From contig NZ_JBGUAU010000023.1 of the NCBI RefSeq assembly GCF_041820985.1, positions 1 through 64,000 on the forward strand: a stretch of 64,000 nt of DNA, written 5' to 3'. This stretch comes from Evansella sp041820985. Lineage in GTDB: Bacteria > Bacillota > Bacilli > Bacillales > Salisediminibacteriaceae. This document shows, one piece after another, positions 35,149 to 44,312 of this stretch (position 1 is the stretch's first letter; each line of letters opens with the position of its first letter). The translations under genes were made by a program, and so were the position numbers. A model generated the notes under the pieces. The model saw only the letters and a list, made by a program, of their open reading frames with translations. It did not search any database and was not told the origin of the DNA.

Positions 35149-36864
35149 TCAATTTATAGGTTTTATTTTATTCCACCTTAATGTTACACAGAGTCCTGAT
35201 AAATGTTTTGATTGTGAGAAGAATACACCCGAATTTTCCCCAAAACTATGAAGAAGTCTTTGATGAACATTCCAAACACCAGTTCCATGGTGTTTGCTTT
35301 CCTCCATATTCATTGACTCTTGCAATTTCTCCATTTGACTCTCAGATAATCCAACACCATCATCTTCAATTGTTAGAACCATTTGATCTTTTTCTTCCCA
35401 GCCTTTAATAGAAATGCTGCCACCGCCTATTTTCGGCTCTATCCCATGAATAAAGGTATTTTCTACAACAGGTTGGACAATCAACAATAGGAACGTTTGA
35501 TCTAACATTTTTTCTTCTACATCTATCTCATATGTAAGATTTTCAACCCTTTTTGATATTATCTCTAAGTAATTTCGTACATGAGTCAGTTCCTCTCCTA
35601 CTGTAGGATGTTGATTTTCAACTTTTGTTGTATAACGGTAATAATCTGCTAAGTGATATGCCATACTCATCACTGTTTCCCTGTACCCTAATTTTGATGC
35701 TCCTGCAATAAACGATAAACAATTATAGAGGAAATGGGGATTTATTTGGGACTGTAGCTGTTTTAAAGTTGCCAATCTAGAACGACTTTTTTCTTCATAC
35801 ACATTTTCTATCAGATATTGGACTTGATCCCCCATCTTATTAAAACTGTTTAGCACATAATCAAACTCATTTTGATAATGATGTATAATACGATAGCTAT
35901 AATTTCCTTTTTCAAATTGTTGCAATCCACCAATAAGTTCTTTTAATGGCCTTTGTACAAATCTGTAAAGTAATATTAATAAGGTTGTTGCCATTATAAT
36001 TAAAAAACTCAAACTACCAAAAAAATAGTTCCTTGATTTAGCAATTGGCTCTAATACACTTTCAATAGGTATATAATCAAAAAGATGTGCATTTAACTGT
36101 GGTAATTCGGTGTAGATCACAAGAAGATTCTGACCACCAATTTCTTTTTCAAATAAACCTCCGTCTTCTAATTCATCAGACAATTCACCTATAATTTCGT
36201 ACGCTATTTCCTGATTTTCAATACGATTAGGAAAAATAAAATGATTTGTTTCAGTTAATAGAAATGTATTTCGATACCCACTCATTTTGTTTTTGCTTAG
36301 AATGTTTTCTATATTTTTAACAGGGAAAGTTACCTCAAATATTGCATTAGCATCTTGTGGTTGACTACGAAATGAGAATGGTTCCGTGTATAGAAATTGA
36401 AAATACCCTCCACCCTCTTCCATAAATCTCCACTTCCCAAAACCATTTATTGCTAACTCGAAATCGTTGTGACTTATTCTAGTTGATATTACTCGATCAA
36501 GACTTCTTAGATAAACTGAGATATCATTCTCCCAAGTTTGCGCAAAACTGTGTAAATTCAATTTTTCCCTAACGAGTGGATAGGTTCTTATCGATTGATA
36601 GTAGTCTTCTGTAATAAAAGCCTTCTCTAAATCTACTAAAGATGAATCACGCGCCAAAACGCTTGGAATAAATGTTAGACTTTCTATGTTTTCTTCCATC
36701 TGTTCCTTTAAAAAGTTTAACTGATTCTCATGGTTCGTAAGTACTTCTTCTCTAACCACTAAAACACTAGTTTGATAAGAATAAAAATATAAAACTATTA
36801 TTGGAATTAAAAGTAATATTATTATTGCAATAAAACTCATAAAGAAGGACCTTTTCTTTTGCAA
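35149..36864 (-). CDS. YesM-type sensor histidine kinase
   Basis: A 571-residue membrane kinase. The first transmembrane helix (residues about 9-30) and second (about 285-305) enclose an extracellular sensor domain of about 250 residues. A HAMP-like segment (VQRPLKELIGGLQQF) follows, then the His_kinase domain with phospho-His in QSQINPHFLYNCLSF and an ATPase domain with IVQPVVENTFIHG and DDGVGLS. TTG at 36864, 8 nt after AAGGGG, is preferred; the GTG at 36873 overlaps that site. It senses an extracellular cue, probably with the solute-binding protein or its sugar (family inference). Confidence 0.92.
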   Translation of the reverse strand: MQKKRSFFMSFIAIIILLLIPIIVLYFYSYQTSVLVVREEVLTNHENQLNFLKEQMEENIESLTFIPSVLARDSSLVDLEKAFITEDYYQSIRTYPLVREKLNLHSFAQTWENDISVYLRSLDRVISTRISHNDFELAINGFGKWRFMEEGGGYFQFLYTEPFSFRSQPQDANAIFEVTFPVKNIENILSKNKMSGYRNTFLLTETNHFIFPNRIENQEIAYEIIGELSDELEDGGLFEKEIGGQNLLVIYTELPQLNAHLFDYIPIESVLEPIAKSRNYFFGSLSFLIIMATTLLILLYRFVQRPLKELIGGLQQFEKGNYSYRIIHHYQNEFDYVLNSFNKMGDQVQYLIENVYEEKSRSRLATLKQLQSQINPHFLYNCLSFIAGASKLGYRETVMSMAYHLADYYRYTTKVENQHPTVGEELTHVRNYLEIISKRVENLTYEIDVEEKMLDQTFLLLIVQPVVENTFIHGIEPKIGGGSISIKGWEEKDQMVLTIEDDGVGLSESQMEKLQESMNMEESKHHGTGVWNVHQRLLHSFGENSGVFFSQSKHLSGLCVTLRWNKIKPIN

Positions 36865-36915
36865 CCTACTCACCCCTTAAAAAAACAATAGTACCTTAAA
36901 AATATCTTCTATACA

Positions 36916-36932
36916 TAATAGCGCTTACAAAA
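36916..36932. promoter_or_regulatory. cre-like site in the permease/kinase divergent region
   Basis: TAGCGCTTACAAAA shares the CGCTTACA core with the site upstream of the sugar-binding protein gene. It lies between the divergent kinase and permease genes, about 40 nt before the permease start. Only one half matches the cre consensus well. Confidence 0.4.
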
Positions 36933-36970
36933 TATGATGAAAATAAGATTAGTATAAAGGAGGAAAAGAA

Positions 36971-37924
36971 TTGAAAGTTAAAACAAATATACCATTGGAC
37001 GCTAAACCATACAAGCCGAAAACGAACCAGAACCTACTTAGTAATTTGAAGAAAAACTGGCGTCTTCATTTAATGTTATTGCCAGGAGTTATATTAGCCT
37101 TAATTTTTCATTACGCTCCAATGCCAGGTATCATTATTGCCTTTCAGGATTACAAACCTTGGACTGGAATGTTTAATTCAGAATGGATTGGTTGGCACAA
37201 TTTCAAGCTTTTGTTTACAATGGATAACTCTGTACAAGTCATTTATAACACACTATTAATTTCATCCTTAAAAATATTATTCGGAATTCTAGTTCCAGTA
37301 TCTTTTGCCATTTTGTTAAATGAAATCAGACAAATGGCTCTTAAGCGTTCCATTCAAACGATGGTTTATCTTCCCCATTTTATGTCATGGGTTATATTAG
37401 GAGGTATTCTTCTCGACATCCTTTCACTAGAAGGAATCAGCAATCAATTCCTTAGTTTTATAGGTATAGAACCTATTATGTTTCTAGGAGAAGGAAACTG
37501 GTTCCGTTTTACATTAATAGCTAGTGATCAGTGGAAAGAGTTTGGATTTTCAGCTATTATCTTTCTTGCTGCTTTAGCCGGTATTAACCCTTCTCTTTAT
37601 GAAGCAGCTGAGATGGATGGAGCTACTCGATTAAAACAAACTATGTATATTACCCTTCCAGGAATTTTACCTACAGTAATCGTTGTTATGACGCTTTCTT
37701 TAGGAAACATGCTTAATGCCAATTTCGACCAAGTTTTCAATTTAATCACACCACTGGTTATGCGTGAGGGTGATATTATCGACACTTATGTATATCGAAC
37801 CTTTACCAATGGTAACTTTAGTTTTGCAACAGCTGTTGGGTTGTTTAAATCAGTTGTAGGCTTTGTCTTAATAGCTTTTGCCTATTATAGTGCTGGCCGT
37901 TGGGCAAATTATCGTATCTTCTAA
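36971..37924 (+). CDS. LplB-type carbohydrate ABC transporter permease
   Basis: A 317-residue inner-membrane permease with six transmembrane helices. The EAA loop that docks on the ATPase is EAAEMDGATRLKQTMYITLPGI. It starts at TTG, 7-8 nt after AAAGGAGG. It is typical of LplB/YtcP-class permeases, with the long lysine-rich N-terminus (NLLSNLKKNWRLHLMLLPG) and IIAFQDYKP. It forms a heterodimer with the next gene product and imports the sugar delivered by the lipoprotein at 31606-33288. Confidence 0.93.
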   Translation: MKVKTNIPLDAKPYKPKTNQNLLSNLKKNWRLHLMLLPGVILALIFHYAPMPGIIIAFQDYKPWTGMFNSEWIGWHNFKLLFTMDNSVQVIYNTLLISSLKILFGILVPVSFAILLNEIRQMALKRSIQTMVYLPHFMSWVILGGILLDILSLEGISNQFLSFIGIEPIMFLGEGNWFRFTLIASDQWKEFGFSAIIFLAALAGINPSLYEAAEMDGATRLKQTMYITLPGILPTVIVVMTLSLGNMLNANFDQVFNLITPLVMREGDIIDTYVYRTFTNGNFSFATAVGLFKSVVGFVLIAFAYYSAGRWANYRIF

Positions 37925-37950
37925 TAAAACGTAATAGAAAGGAGCCATCC

Positions 37951-38829
37951 ATGTACTATAAAGATCCTAAATACAAAATTTTCTATGTTTTTAATATAGT
38001 ATTTTTATTACTGTTATCTATTCTCTGTTTATTACCACTAGTCCATATCTTTGCAGTTTCTTTAAGTAGTCAAGCACCTGCTGATGCAAACCTTGTAACC
38101 TTTTTTCCTATTGGCTTCACTTTGGAGAGTTACGAAAAGACATTTTCTAACCCTCTCTTTTTTACAGCTTTTGGAATATCCGTATCAAGAACAGTGGTTG
38201 GTACCATCTTGGGAATGCTAATTACGATGTTAGTAGCTTATCCTCTATCCAAAGATCCAAGAGACTTCCGTACAAGAAATGTTTATGTTTGGTTTTTCCT
38301 GTTTGTAATGATCTTCAATGCTGGTCTTGTTCCAACCTATGTACTAATCCAAAATCTTGGTTTAATAGATTCTTTTTGGGTCCTAATCTTGCCTGGTCTC
38401 GTCAACGTATTTAACATTATCTTAATGTTGAACTTTTTTAGAAATTTACCTAAAGAACTTGATGAGGCAGCAATTATGGACGGTGCTTCGGATTTTAGCA
38501 TCCTATTTCGAATTTATGTTCCAATATCTTTACCGTCCATCGCAACATTATCTTTATTCACAATGGTATTTCACTGGAACGCTTGGTTTGATGGAATGAT
38601 TTTTATGAATTCCCAAAGTAATTGGCCTTTACAAACATTAATACAATCCATTGTTGTAGGGCAAGACTTTGGTAATGCAGGTTTGAGTTCTGAGGATATT
38701 GCGAATTTATCAGATAGAACAGTTAAAGCAGCTCAAATTTTCATTGCGATGCTCCCGATTTTAGCAGTATACCCTTTCCTACAAAAGTTCTTTGTAAAGG
38801 GAATAGTCCTAGGTTCAGTAAAAGAATAA
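37951..38829 (+). CDS. LplC/YtcP-type carbohydrate ABC transporter permease
   Basis: A 292-residue permease with six transmembrane helices and the EAA loop DEAAIMDGASDFSILFRIYV. The frame opens upstream inside the previous gene, but ATG at 37951 lies 7 nt after AAAGGAG and 26 nt past the previous stop. The C-terminus KFFVKGIVLGSVKE is typical of the LplC family. It completes the importer channel. Confidence 0.93.
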   Translation: MYYKDPKYKIFYVFNIVFLLLLSILCLLPLVHIFAVSLSSQAPADANLVTFFPIGFTLESYEKTFSNPLFFTAFGISVSRTVVGTILGMLITMLVAYPLSKDPRDFRTRNVYVWFFLFVMIFNAGLVPTYVLIQNLGLIDSFWVLILPGLVNVFNIILMLNFFRNLPKELDEAAIMDGASDFSILFRIYVPISLPSIATLSLFTMVFHWNAWFDGMIFMNSQSNWPLQTLIQSIVVGQDFGNAGLSSEDIANLSDRTVKAAQIFIAMLPILAVYPFLQKFFVKGIVLGSVKE

Positions 38830-38898
38830 ACCAATACTGCTCTTAGAACATCCACATATTTCTTTGATTTCATATTGAAATATAGTTTTTATATGTAA

Positions 38899-38945
38899 TA
38901 AACAAAGAGCAGTTCTGCATTTTGAACTTGCTCTTTGTTTTATTT
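38899..38945 (+). terminator. terminator of the permease operon
   Basis: AAACAAAGAGCA and TGCTCTTTGTTT form a 12-bp stem, followed by TATTTGG. It lies about 70 nt after the permease stop. The rest of the 38830-39301 gap shows no gene. Confidence 0.75.
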
Positions 38946-39301
38946 GGTTAGCCTCGAAAAACACGCTTCAATAATTAGTCAAATATATAATTTAACTACC
39001 TTTGTTCGTTAGTATTCCATTTTGCTTTGGTGTGCCTGCATTCCTAGAGGTGCTTCCGAGCGAGCTACCTTCGAGTGCAAGCACTCTTTGACATCTCGCC
39101 TTGGCTCTGCTTCCCTCAAGACTTTGAATGAGCTTCCTTAAAACAACAACTCACGCAAAATACTGCGTATGCATTTTTCAATGAGTCTCGCTGGCACTGA
39201 CCTCCACTCATTACATAGGAAGTTCATAGTTCTAAACTACTAAGTCAAACGAAAGATAGAGAATAGCATTTTAAAATTAGATCAAAGTAAGGGGAAGACA
39301 A

Positions 39302-39517
39302 ATGATAAGACTAAATTTATTAAATATGTTACTAGTGTTAATACCTATTTTTCTATATATTAGAAGAAAAAATTATGTTAAAAATAAAGAGAACTTTGAT
39401 ATTCATAGAGAAATCATTGTTATTTTATTTTTCATTTATGTTTTAGCTGTTAGTTATCTAACACTTAAACCTTTTCACATGAATATTCCAATATTTAAAC
39501 CCGTACAGTTAAACTAA
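39302..39517 (+). CDS. short VanZ-like membrane protein, probable fragment
   Basis: A 71-residue protein with two hydrophobic helices (residues about 5-19 and 40-58) ending just after YLTLKPFHMN. That motif occurs after the first helices of VanZ-family proteins, which normally continue for another 80-100 residues with more helices. ATG has AAGGGGA 6 nt upstream. It therefore looks like a VanZ N-terminus cut short, or a small protein of its own; the following sequence shows no continuation in any frame that I could recognise. Confidence 0.45.
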   Translation: MIRLNLLNMLLVLIPIFLYIRRKNYVKNKENFDIHREIIVILFFIYVLAVSYLTLKPFHMNIPIFKPVQLN

Positions 39518-39534
39518 CTCAACAACATATTTAA

Positions 39535-39566
39535 AGACACGAAGAACTATTCTTCGTGTCTCTTTC
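39535..39566. terminator. hairpin terminator
   Basis: AGACACGAAGAA and TTCTTCGTGTCT form a 12-bp stem with a 3-nt loop, followed by CTTTCAA. It lies about 20 nt after the short VanZ-like gene. Confidence 0.75.
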
Positions 39567-39723
39567 AATGCGATTACTACTGTGATTTTGGTTGTGAAAG
39601 TTGTTTGATATGGTGTGAGATTCACAAATAAAGCACCTTTTGATTTCCTTGTGCGATACAAAGAGAAAAACAGCACTAATGTGGTCTTTCATTTGAATAT
39701 GAATATAAGTGGCTTAACGCCCC

Positions 39724-40635
39724 CTACCTAGCTCCATAAGCTCGCACCAATGCATCGTACTCCTCCATCGTGATCGGCATGACGCCACCGTGCTTCGAGT
39801 TAACCGGAATGTCCAAATCCTCACCTTTTGTAAATTGCGCTGAGTTTAAATCCGCTGTAAAGTAAGGGAAATATTTTTTCTCCACCGCATAATGGTCTAA
39901 TAATAAGCACCATCTTTCTTCCCCTTTTACTTTGAAGCACGCTGGCCCTTCTACTCCCACCACATCTTTCAGATTCGTATCTAACGGAGTGAACTCGCCT
40001 AATAAACTATCGGAAACTTCTACCGTAATCGTTTTCACTGTCTCGTCTTTGGAAAAACGATAGTACTTCCCATCCTCTTCAATGATCGTCGTGTCGATAA
40101 CGTGATTCTCTCTTTCAATATATAACTCAGGCTTCGTAAACTCATTGAAATCCTTTGTCTTGGAAAAATAAATTCTTTGTTTCTCTTCCCCAAAGTTTTC
40201 ACGAGATGCCCAAAACACTAGGAAATCATCTGCCTCTTTATCATAAATCGTTTCTGGAGCCCAAACACAGCCCGCTGTTTCAGGTCCAACTTTCACTAAG
40301 CGTTGATCTGACCAATGGACTAAATCCTCCGACTCCCAAACGACAATATGCTGGCTTCCCGATCTTTGCACCTCTTCCCAATCCTTACGATAATGCATCG
40401 ATAAATCAGTACCAATTATGTAAAACTTCTTTTCCTTCGGCGAACGGATAATAAATGGATCTCTTACTCCCTTATCTCCCTGTGTAGACCTTAATACAGG
40501 CTTTTTGTCGTTGAGAGTATCCCACTTCAGTCCATCCTTACTTACTGAAAAATACACTTGCTCTGAATCGGCACTACCCTCATCCTGGTGGATAAAATGC
40601 ACAAACAAATATGCTTCGTTATTCAATTCTGACAT
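39724..40635 (-). CDS. glycoside hydrolase family 43 protein
   Basis: A 303-residue cytosolic five-bladed beta-propeller glycosidase of the GH43 type (arabinofuranosidase/xylosidase/arabinanase activities). The three catalytic acids can be placed: Asp in GVRDPFII, Glu in VWAPETIYD and Asp in HVIDTTII. ATG at 40635 has GGGGAG 6 nt upstream; the frame is open 17 codons further. No signal peptide, so it probably cleaves oligosaccharides after import by the adjacent ABC system. Exact substrate unknown; arabino- or xylo-oligosaccharide is inferred from the family. Confidence 0.85.
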   Translation of the reverse strand: MSELNNEAYLFVHFIHQDEGSADSEQVYFSVSKDGLKWDTLNDKKPVLRSTQGDKGVRDPFIIRSPKEKKFYIIGTDLSMHYRKDWEEVQRSGSQHIVVWESEDLVHWSDQRLVKVGPETAGCVWAPETIYDKEADDFLVFWASRENFGEEKQRIYFSKTKDFNEFTKPELYIERENHVIDTTIIEEDGKYYRFSKDETVKTITVEVSDSLLGEFTPLDTNLKDVVGVEGPACFKVKGEERWCLLLDHYAVEKKYFPYFTADLNSAQFTKGEDLDIPVNSKHGGVMPITMEEYDALVRAYGAR

Positions 40636-40859
40636 TTCCTGCTCCCCTTTGCTGAAAAAAATTGTGTTTTTGTTACACGGGCACACCCGTACAATGTGAA
40701 GGAAGTCTCTATGCTGTTTTAATATCCTTATGTTACCAGACCTTCATTTACTCATAGTAAAACGTTACCATTATTTATCGATCTTCACAACGCAAAAGGT
40801 TCTCTGAATGGAAACGATTTATCTCAACAAGGACCTTGATTACCTTCCTCCTTTTGTAC

Positions 40860-41110
40860 TCCGCCTGAAGGTAATCAATAAATTCCTTTATTATCTTTTC
40901 TTGTCTCGAAAGATGCGGATTCGAGACATTTCCACCCCCTTCAAGCTTACGAAGGTAACCATAACACCTCTTTAGTTACCTTCCTTCCCCTGTAATACCA
41001 ACGAAGGTAACCATAACACCCTATGGTTACCTTCCTCCCCCTTAACCGCCACAAAGGTCACGATCCCCCGAAATCCAAAGAAGATCACCATAGCCCTACA
41101 CTATGATGAC
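40860..41110. repeat. ~52-bp palindromic repeat, 3-4 units
   Basis: GAAGGTAACC-like starts lie at 40867, 40951, 41003 and 41053; the clean step 40951-41003 is 52 bp and the next is 50. The second unit is a strong hairpin with arms GAAGGTAACCATA and TATGGTTACCTTC. The 27-nt core of the unit at 40951 matches the core of the array at 44313 at 21 of 27 positions, including TAACACCTC. It occupies the gap between the GH43 gene and ygaD. Confidence 0.75.
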
Positions 41111-41141
41111 CTCCCCTTCACTATAACTACGCACTCTCACT

Positions 41142-42884
41142 CTATTCCAACGTCTGCACCTGGAACAAGTTATAATACGCTCCCTCTTGCTTCATCAATT
41201 CTTCATGCGATCCCATTTCTACCATACGTCCATCTTCAATAACTATAATCTTGTCTGCGTGTGTGATGGTGGATAATCGATGAGCGACAATAAATGTCGT
41301 CCTGTTTTCCGCCAATCGAACTAACGATTGCTGGATTAAATACTCACTTTCCAAATCCAACGCACTCGTTGCTTCATCGAATATTAAAATCTCTGGACTC
41401 TTCAAAAACACTCGTGCAATTGCTACACGTTGTTTTTGCCCACCAGAAAGCTTTACTCCTCGCTCTCCAATATTCGTGTCATATCCTTCTGGTAGCTCCA
41501 TAATAAAGTCATGGGCATTTGCAGCCTTTGCAGCAGCAATGAGTTCCTCCTCGGTAGCCTCTGGACGCCCCATTAAAATATTAAATCGTACAGAATCACT
41601 GAAAATCACATTATCTTGTAATACGATCCCACTTCTGTCACGCAACGAGCGCATTTGATAATCACGAAGGTCCTTTCCATCAATGACAATCCGACCATCC
41701 GAAACATCGTAAAATCGAGGAATAAGACTGATAATTGTACTCTTTCCTCCCCCACTCATTCCTACAAGGGCTACTGTCTCTCCCCGCTCCACTCGAAAAT
41801 TAATATCATGAAGCACATTTTGATCATCGTCGTAGCTAAAACTCACATTATCAAAAATTACTTCCCCTTGCGGATGAGAGTATGGCACGGCTCCCTTTTT
41901 ATCCGTAATGTCATATTCCTCATCAATTAACTCAAACATACGGTCCATAGAAGCGATGGATTGTGTTAATGTTGTGGATGAATTAACCAGCCTACGTAAC
42001 GGATTGTAAAGACGGTCCATATAAGCAACAAATGCTGCCATTGCTCCAACTGTTAAGTCTGTCTGAATAACTAACGCACCTGCCACTGCAATAACAAGGA
42101 TAGGCGCAATATCAGTCAGTGTATTTACAACAGCGAATGTCTTTGCATTCCACCGTGTATGATCAATTGCTTTGTCTAAAAAATTCTCATTCCGCTTATC
42201 AAATTGCTTCTGCTCATGCTCTTCAATTGCAAAACTTCGAATCACGTTCATCCCTTGAAGTCGTTCATGAAGATGACTTTGTACCTCGGCTAATGCTTGA
42301 GATCGATGTCTCGTAAGTAAACGTAATTTACTAAAGAAATATTTAATGGACACCCCATAAAACGGCAATAAACAAATCGCTACTATCGTTAACCAAAAAT
42401 CCATAGTGAACATAATAATAATGACAACAATGATAGAGAACATATCAAGCCATATGTTCATAACTCCTGTGATGACAAAGTTTTTTGTCTGCTCTACATC
42501 ATGAACAACTCGAGAAATGATCTCTCCCGTTTTCCGATTAGAGTAAAACTTCAGGCTTAGCTTTTGCAAATGTTCAAACAGCTGATTTCGTATATCATAT
42601 AGAACTTTGCTCCCAGTCCACTGGGCAAAATACTGGCGATAATATTCAACTGGAGGACGTAATACGATAAAAACAATGAGTACAATTCCCATTAGCCAGT
42701 ACAATGATGTCATTTTCTCATCCACCGATAAGTTAGGTGCTCCGATAATATCATCAATGACATATTTTAATACAAGAGGAATCATAAGAGGAATTCCGAA
42801 TTTAAATAATCCAATTAAAATGGTTATAATTATTTGTTTCCAATAAGGTTTTATAAATTTTAAATAACGTTTTATACTATCCAA
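41142..42884 (-). CDS. ygaD: YgaD-type ABC exporter, fused permease and ATPase
   Basis: A 580-residue half-transporter of the MsbA/LmrA class that acts as a dimer. The N-terminal membrane domain has six helices (residues about 10-300). The ATPase domain has Walker A GMSGGGKST, signature LSGGQKQR, Walker B ILIFDEATSALD and H-loop IVAHRLST. TTG at 42884 (DSIKRYLKFIKPYW) follows AGGGGTG and gives 580 residues, the length I recall for B. subtilis YgaD; the frame is open 23 codons further. It neighbours ntdP/ygaC as in B. subtilis. Substrate unknown. Confidence 0.92.
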   Translation of the reverse strand: MDSIKRYLKFIKPYWKQIIITILIGLFKFGIPLMIPLVLKYVIDDIIGAPNLSVDEKMTSLYWLMGIVLIVFIVLRPPVEYYRQYFAQWTGSKVLYDIRNQLFEHLQKLSLKFYSNRKTGEIISRVVHDVEQTKNFVITGVMNIWLDMFSIIVVIIIMFTMDFWLTIVAICLLPFYGVSIKYFFSKLRLLTRHRSQALAEVQSHLHERLQGMNVIRSFAIEEHEQKQFDKRNENFLDKAIDHTRWNAKTFAVVNTLTDIAPILVIAVAGALVIQTDLTVGAMAAFVAYMDRLYNPLRRLVNSSTTLTQSIASMDRMFELIDEEYDITDKKGAVPYSHPQGEVIFDNVSFSYDDDQNVLHDINFRVERGETVALVGMSGGGKSTIISLIPRFYDVSDGRIVIDGKDLRDYQMRSLRDRSGIVLQDNVIFSDSVRFNILMGRPEATEEELIAAAKAANAHDFIMELPEGYDTNIGERGVKLSGGQKQRVAIARVFLKSPEILIFDEATSALDLESEYLIQQSLVRLAENRTTFIVAHRLSTITHADKIIVIEDGRMVEMGSHEELMKQEGAYYNLFQVQTLE

Positions 42885-43134
42885 GCTGACACCCCTAATC
42901 TTACTTTCACACTGTTTTTTTCTACTATTTCCTCCCGAAAGAAAGAATATCAATTATGCTTTATTATAGCTGGTTTGTGTGTTTCGATAATTGGAAGGGC
43001 TGATGATAATCTTTTCTTTTTTATTCTTCGGTCGTCGTGAATGGACATGATTACTTTTGAACCTACTTGATCCAAAAAGAAAAAGACGGTTTTGTTTATT
43101 TAACCGTCCTCCCTTGTATTATATGCAGAAACTT

Positions 43135-43662
43135 CTAGCGATATTGTAAAAATCTTTCGTACCAATACTCAATAAAACCTGGCTCAAAAGGACCTTTTTG
43201 TTGTCCTACCCAAGATACGAGCTCGTCCACACTACGACGGAGAATAACCTCCACTTCATCCGGGTAGTTCATCTGATTTTTATGTAGAGCAAATTCATCT
43301 TCATCTAACAGCTTGTACGTTTTATCCGGAAACACTTTAATATCTAAGTCATAATCAATATATTTTAATGCTTCGTCATCATATGTAAATGGGGTTCCTA
43401 AATTACAATAATAATGAATCCCGTCATTTCGTATCATTCCAATCACATTAAACCAATTATGAGCGGTAAAATAGCAGATTGCAGGTTCTCTCGTTCTCCA
43501 CTGTCTTCCATCTGACTCTTGAACCATAATCCTGTCATTTCCACCAATCACTTCATGAGAAGTTCCTTTTAATATTATCGTTTCTTCCCAAACACGATGA
43601 AGCTGCCCATTGTGCTTATAGCTATGTACTTGTATGTTACTGCCTGTCTTGGGAAAACTCAC
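43135..43662 (-). CDS. ntdP: nucleoside tri-/diphosphatase NtdP (YgaC, DUF402)
   Basis: A 175-residue DUF402 protein, nearly the length of B. subtilis YgaC. It begins MSFPKTGSNIQVHSYKHNG and contains the conserved RTREPAICYF and YDDEALKYIDYDLDIKV, whose acidic residues coordinate Mg/Mn in this fold. The staphylococcal relative hydrolyses NTPs and NDPs. GTG start at 43662 is 7 nt after GGAG. It lies 23 nt downstream of the DUF3939-like gene, probably cotranscribed, and upstream of ygaD. Confidence 0.92.
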   Translation of the reverse strand: MSFPKTGSNIQVHSYKHNGQLHRVWEETIILKGTSHEVIGGNDRIMVQESDGRQWRTREPAICYFTAHNWFNVIGMIRNDGIHYYCNLGTPFTYDDEALKYIDYDLDIKVFPDKTYKLLDEDEFALHKNQMNYPDEVEVILRRSVDELVSWVGQQKGPFEPGFIEYWYERFLQYR

Positions 43663-43685
43663 ATTTCTTCTCCTTTCTTAATTAA

Positions 43686-44150
43686 TTATCTTGAAGCACG
43701 GTGGGTAACCATTCGATCTTTTGCATGTAAGTATAGATCAAACGGTGGTTTCTTGGTTAAATAATCTTTCAGCTTAAAATAACTAATCTGTTGATATGGA
43801 TCTCCGGGAGTTATGGGATACTCTCCTTTTTCCAAAAAATATTGATCACAAGCAATTTGACATAAATCGATGTATTTAGGGTATTCTTGTTCTTCAAAAA
43901 TTTCAAATGTCTCTTTTGACATGTAGAAATTCTTATCTGGTTTTCCGCCTAAGTGGGTGTGAAGTAAATTAAAGTCAATTTCATGAGTATCTAACACGAT
44001 ACTTCGAAGCGAAACTCCTTTAGGGAGATTGGAGGCATAATCATTTACTGCCTTTCTCACATCATCAATCGTAACAGTGACTATAGGTATCTCTTTTGAC
44101 TTCCCATCATCTTCTTTCTTCTTGTTTTTCCCACTTTTCCAAAAGAACAT
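43686..44150 (-). CDS. hypothetical protein, DUF3939-like
   Basis: A 154-residue soluble protein with a lysine-rich N-terminus (FFWKSGKNKKKEDDGK), then TVTIDDVRKAVNDYASNLPKG and GGKPDKNFYMSKETFEIFEE. The ITPGDPYQQISYFKL segment resembles what I recall of DUF3939 proteins found in spore-forming Bacillaceae. ATG is preceded by GGGAGGGATATA. First gene of the unit with ntdP. The family call is tentative; function unknown. Confidence 0.65.
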   Translation of the reverse strand: MFFWKSGKNKKKEDDGKSKEIPIVTVTIDDVRKAVNDYASNLPKGVSLRSIVLDTHEIDFNLLHTHLGGKPDKNFYMSKETFEIFEEQEYPKYIDLCQIACDQYFLEKGEYPITPGDPYQQISYFKLKDYLTKKPPFDLYLHAKDRMVTHRASR

Positions 44151-44312
44151 TATATCCCTCCCACCATCTAGTGGTTAAAGTTGGTAATCCTCTCTAGCAC
44201 ATATATACACTTTACCCTTTTCTTTCTTCAATTCAACTTCATTATACTATTGATTTCCAAATTTTAAAATGATTATTAGAAATAGGCATTGACTAGGTCG
44301 GATTTTCTTGCT

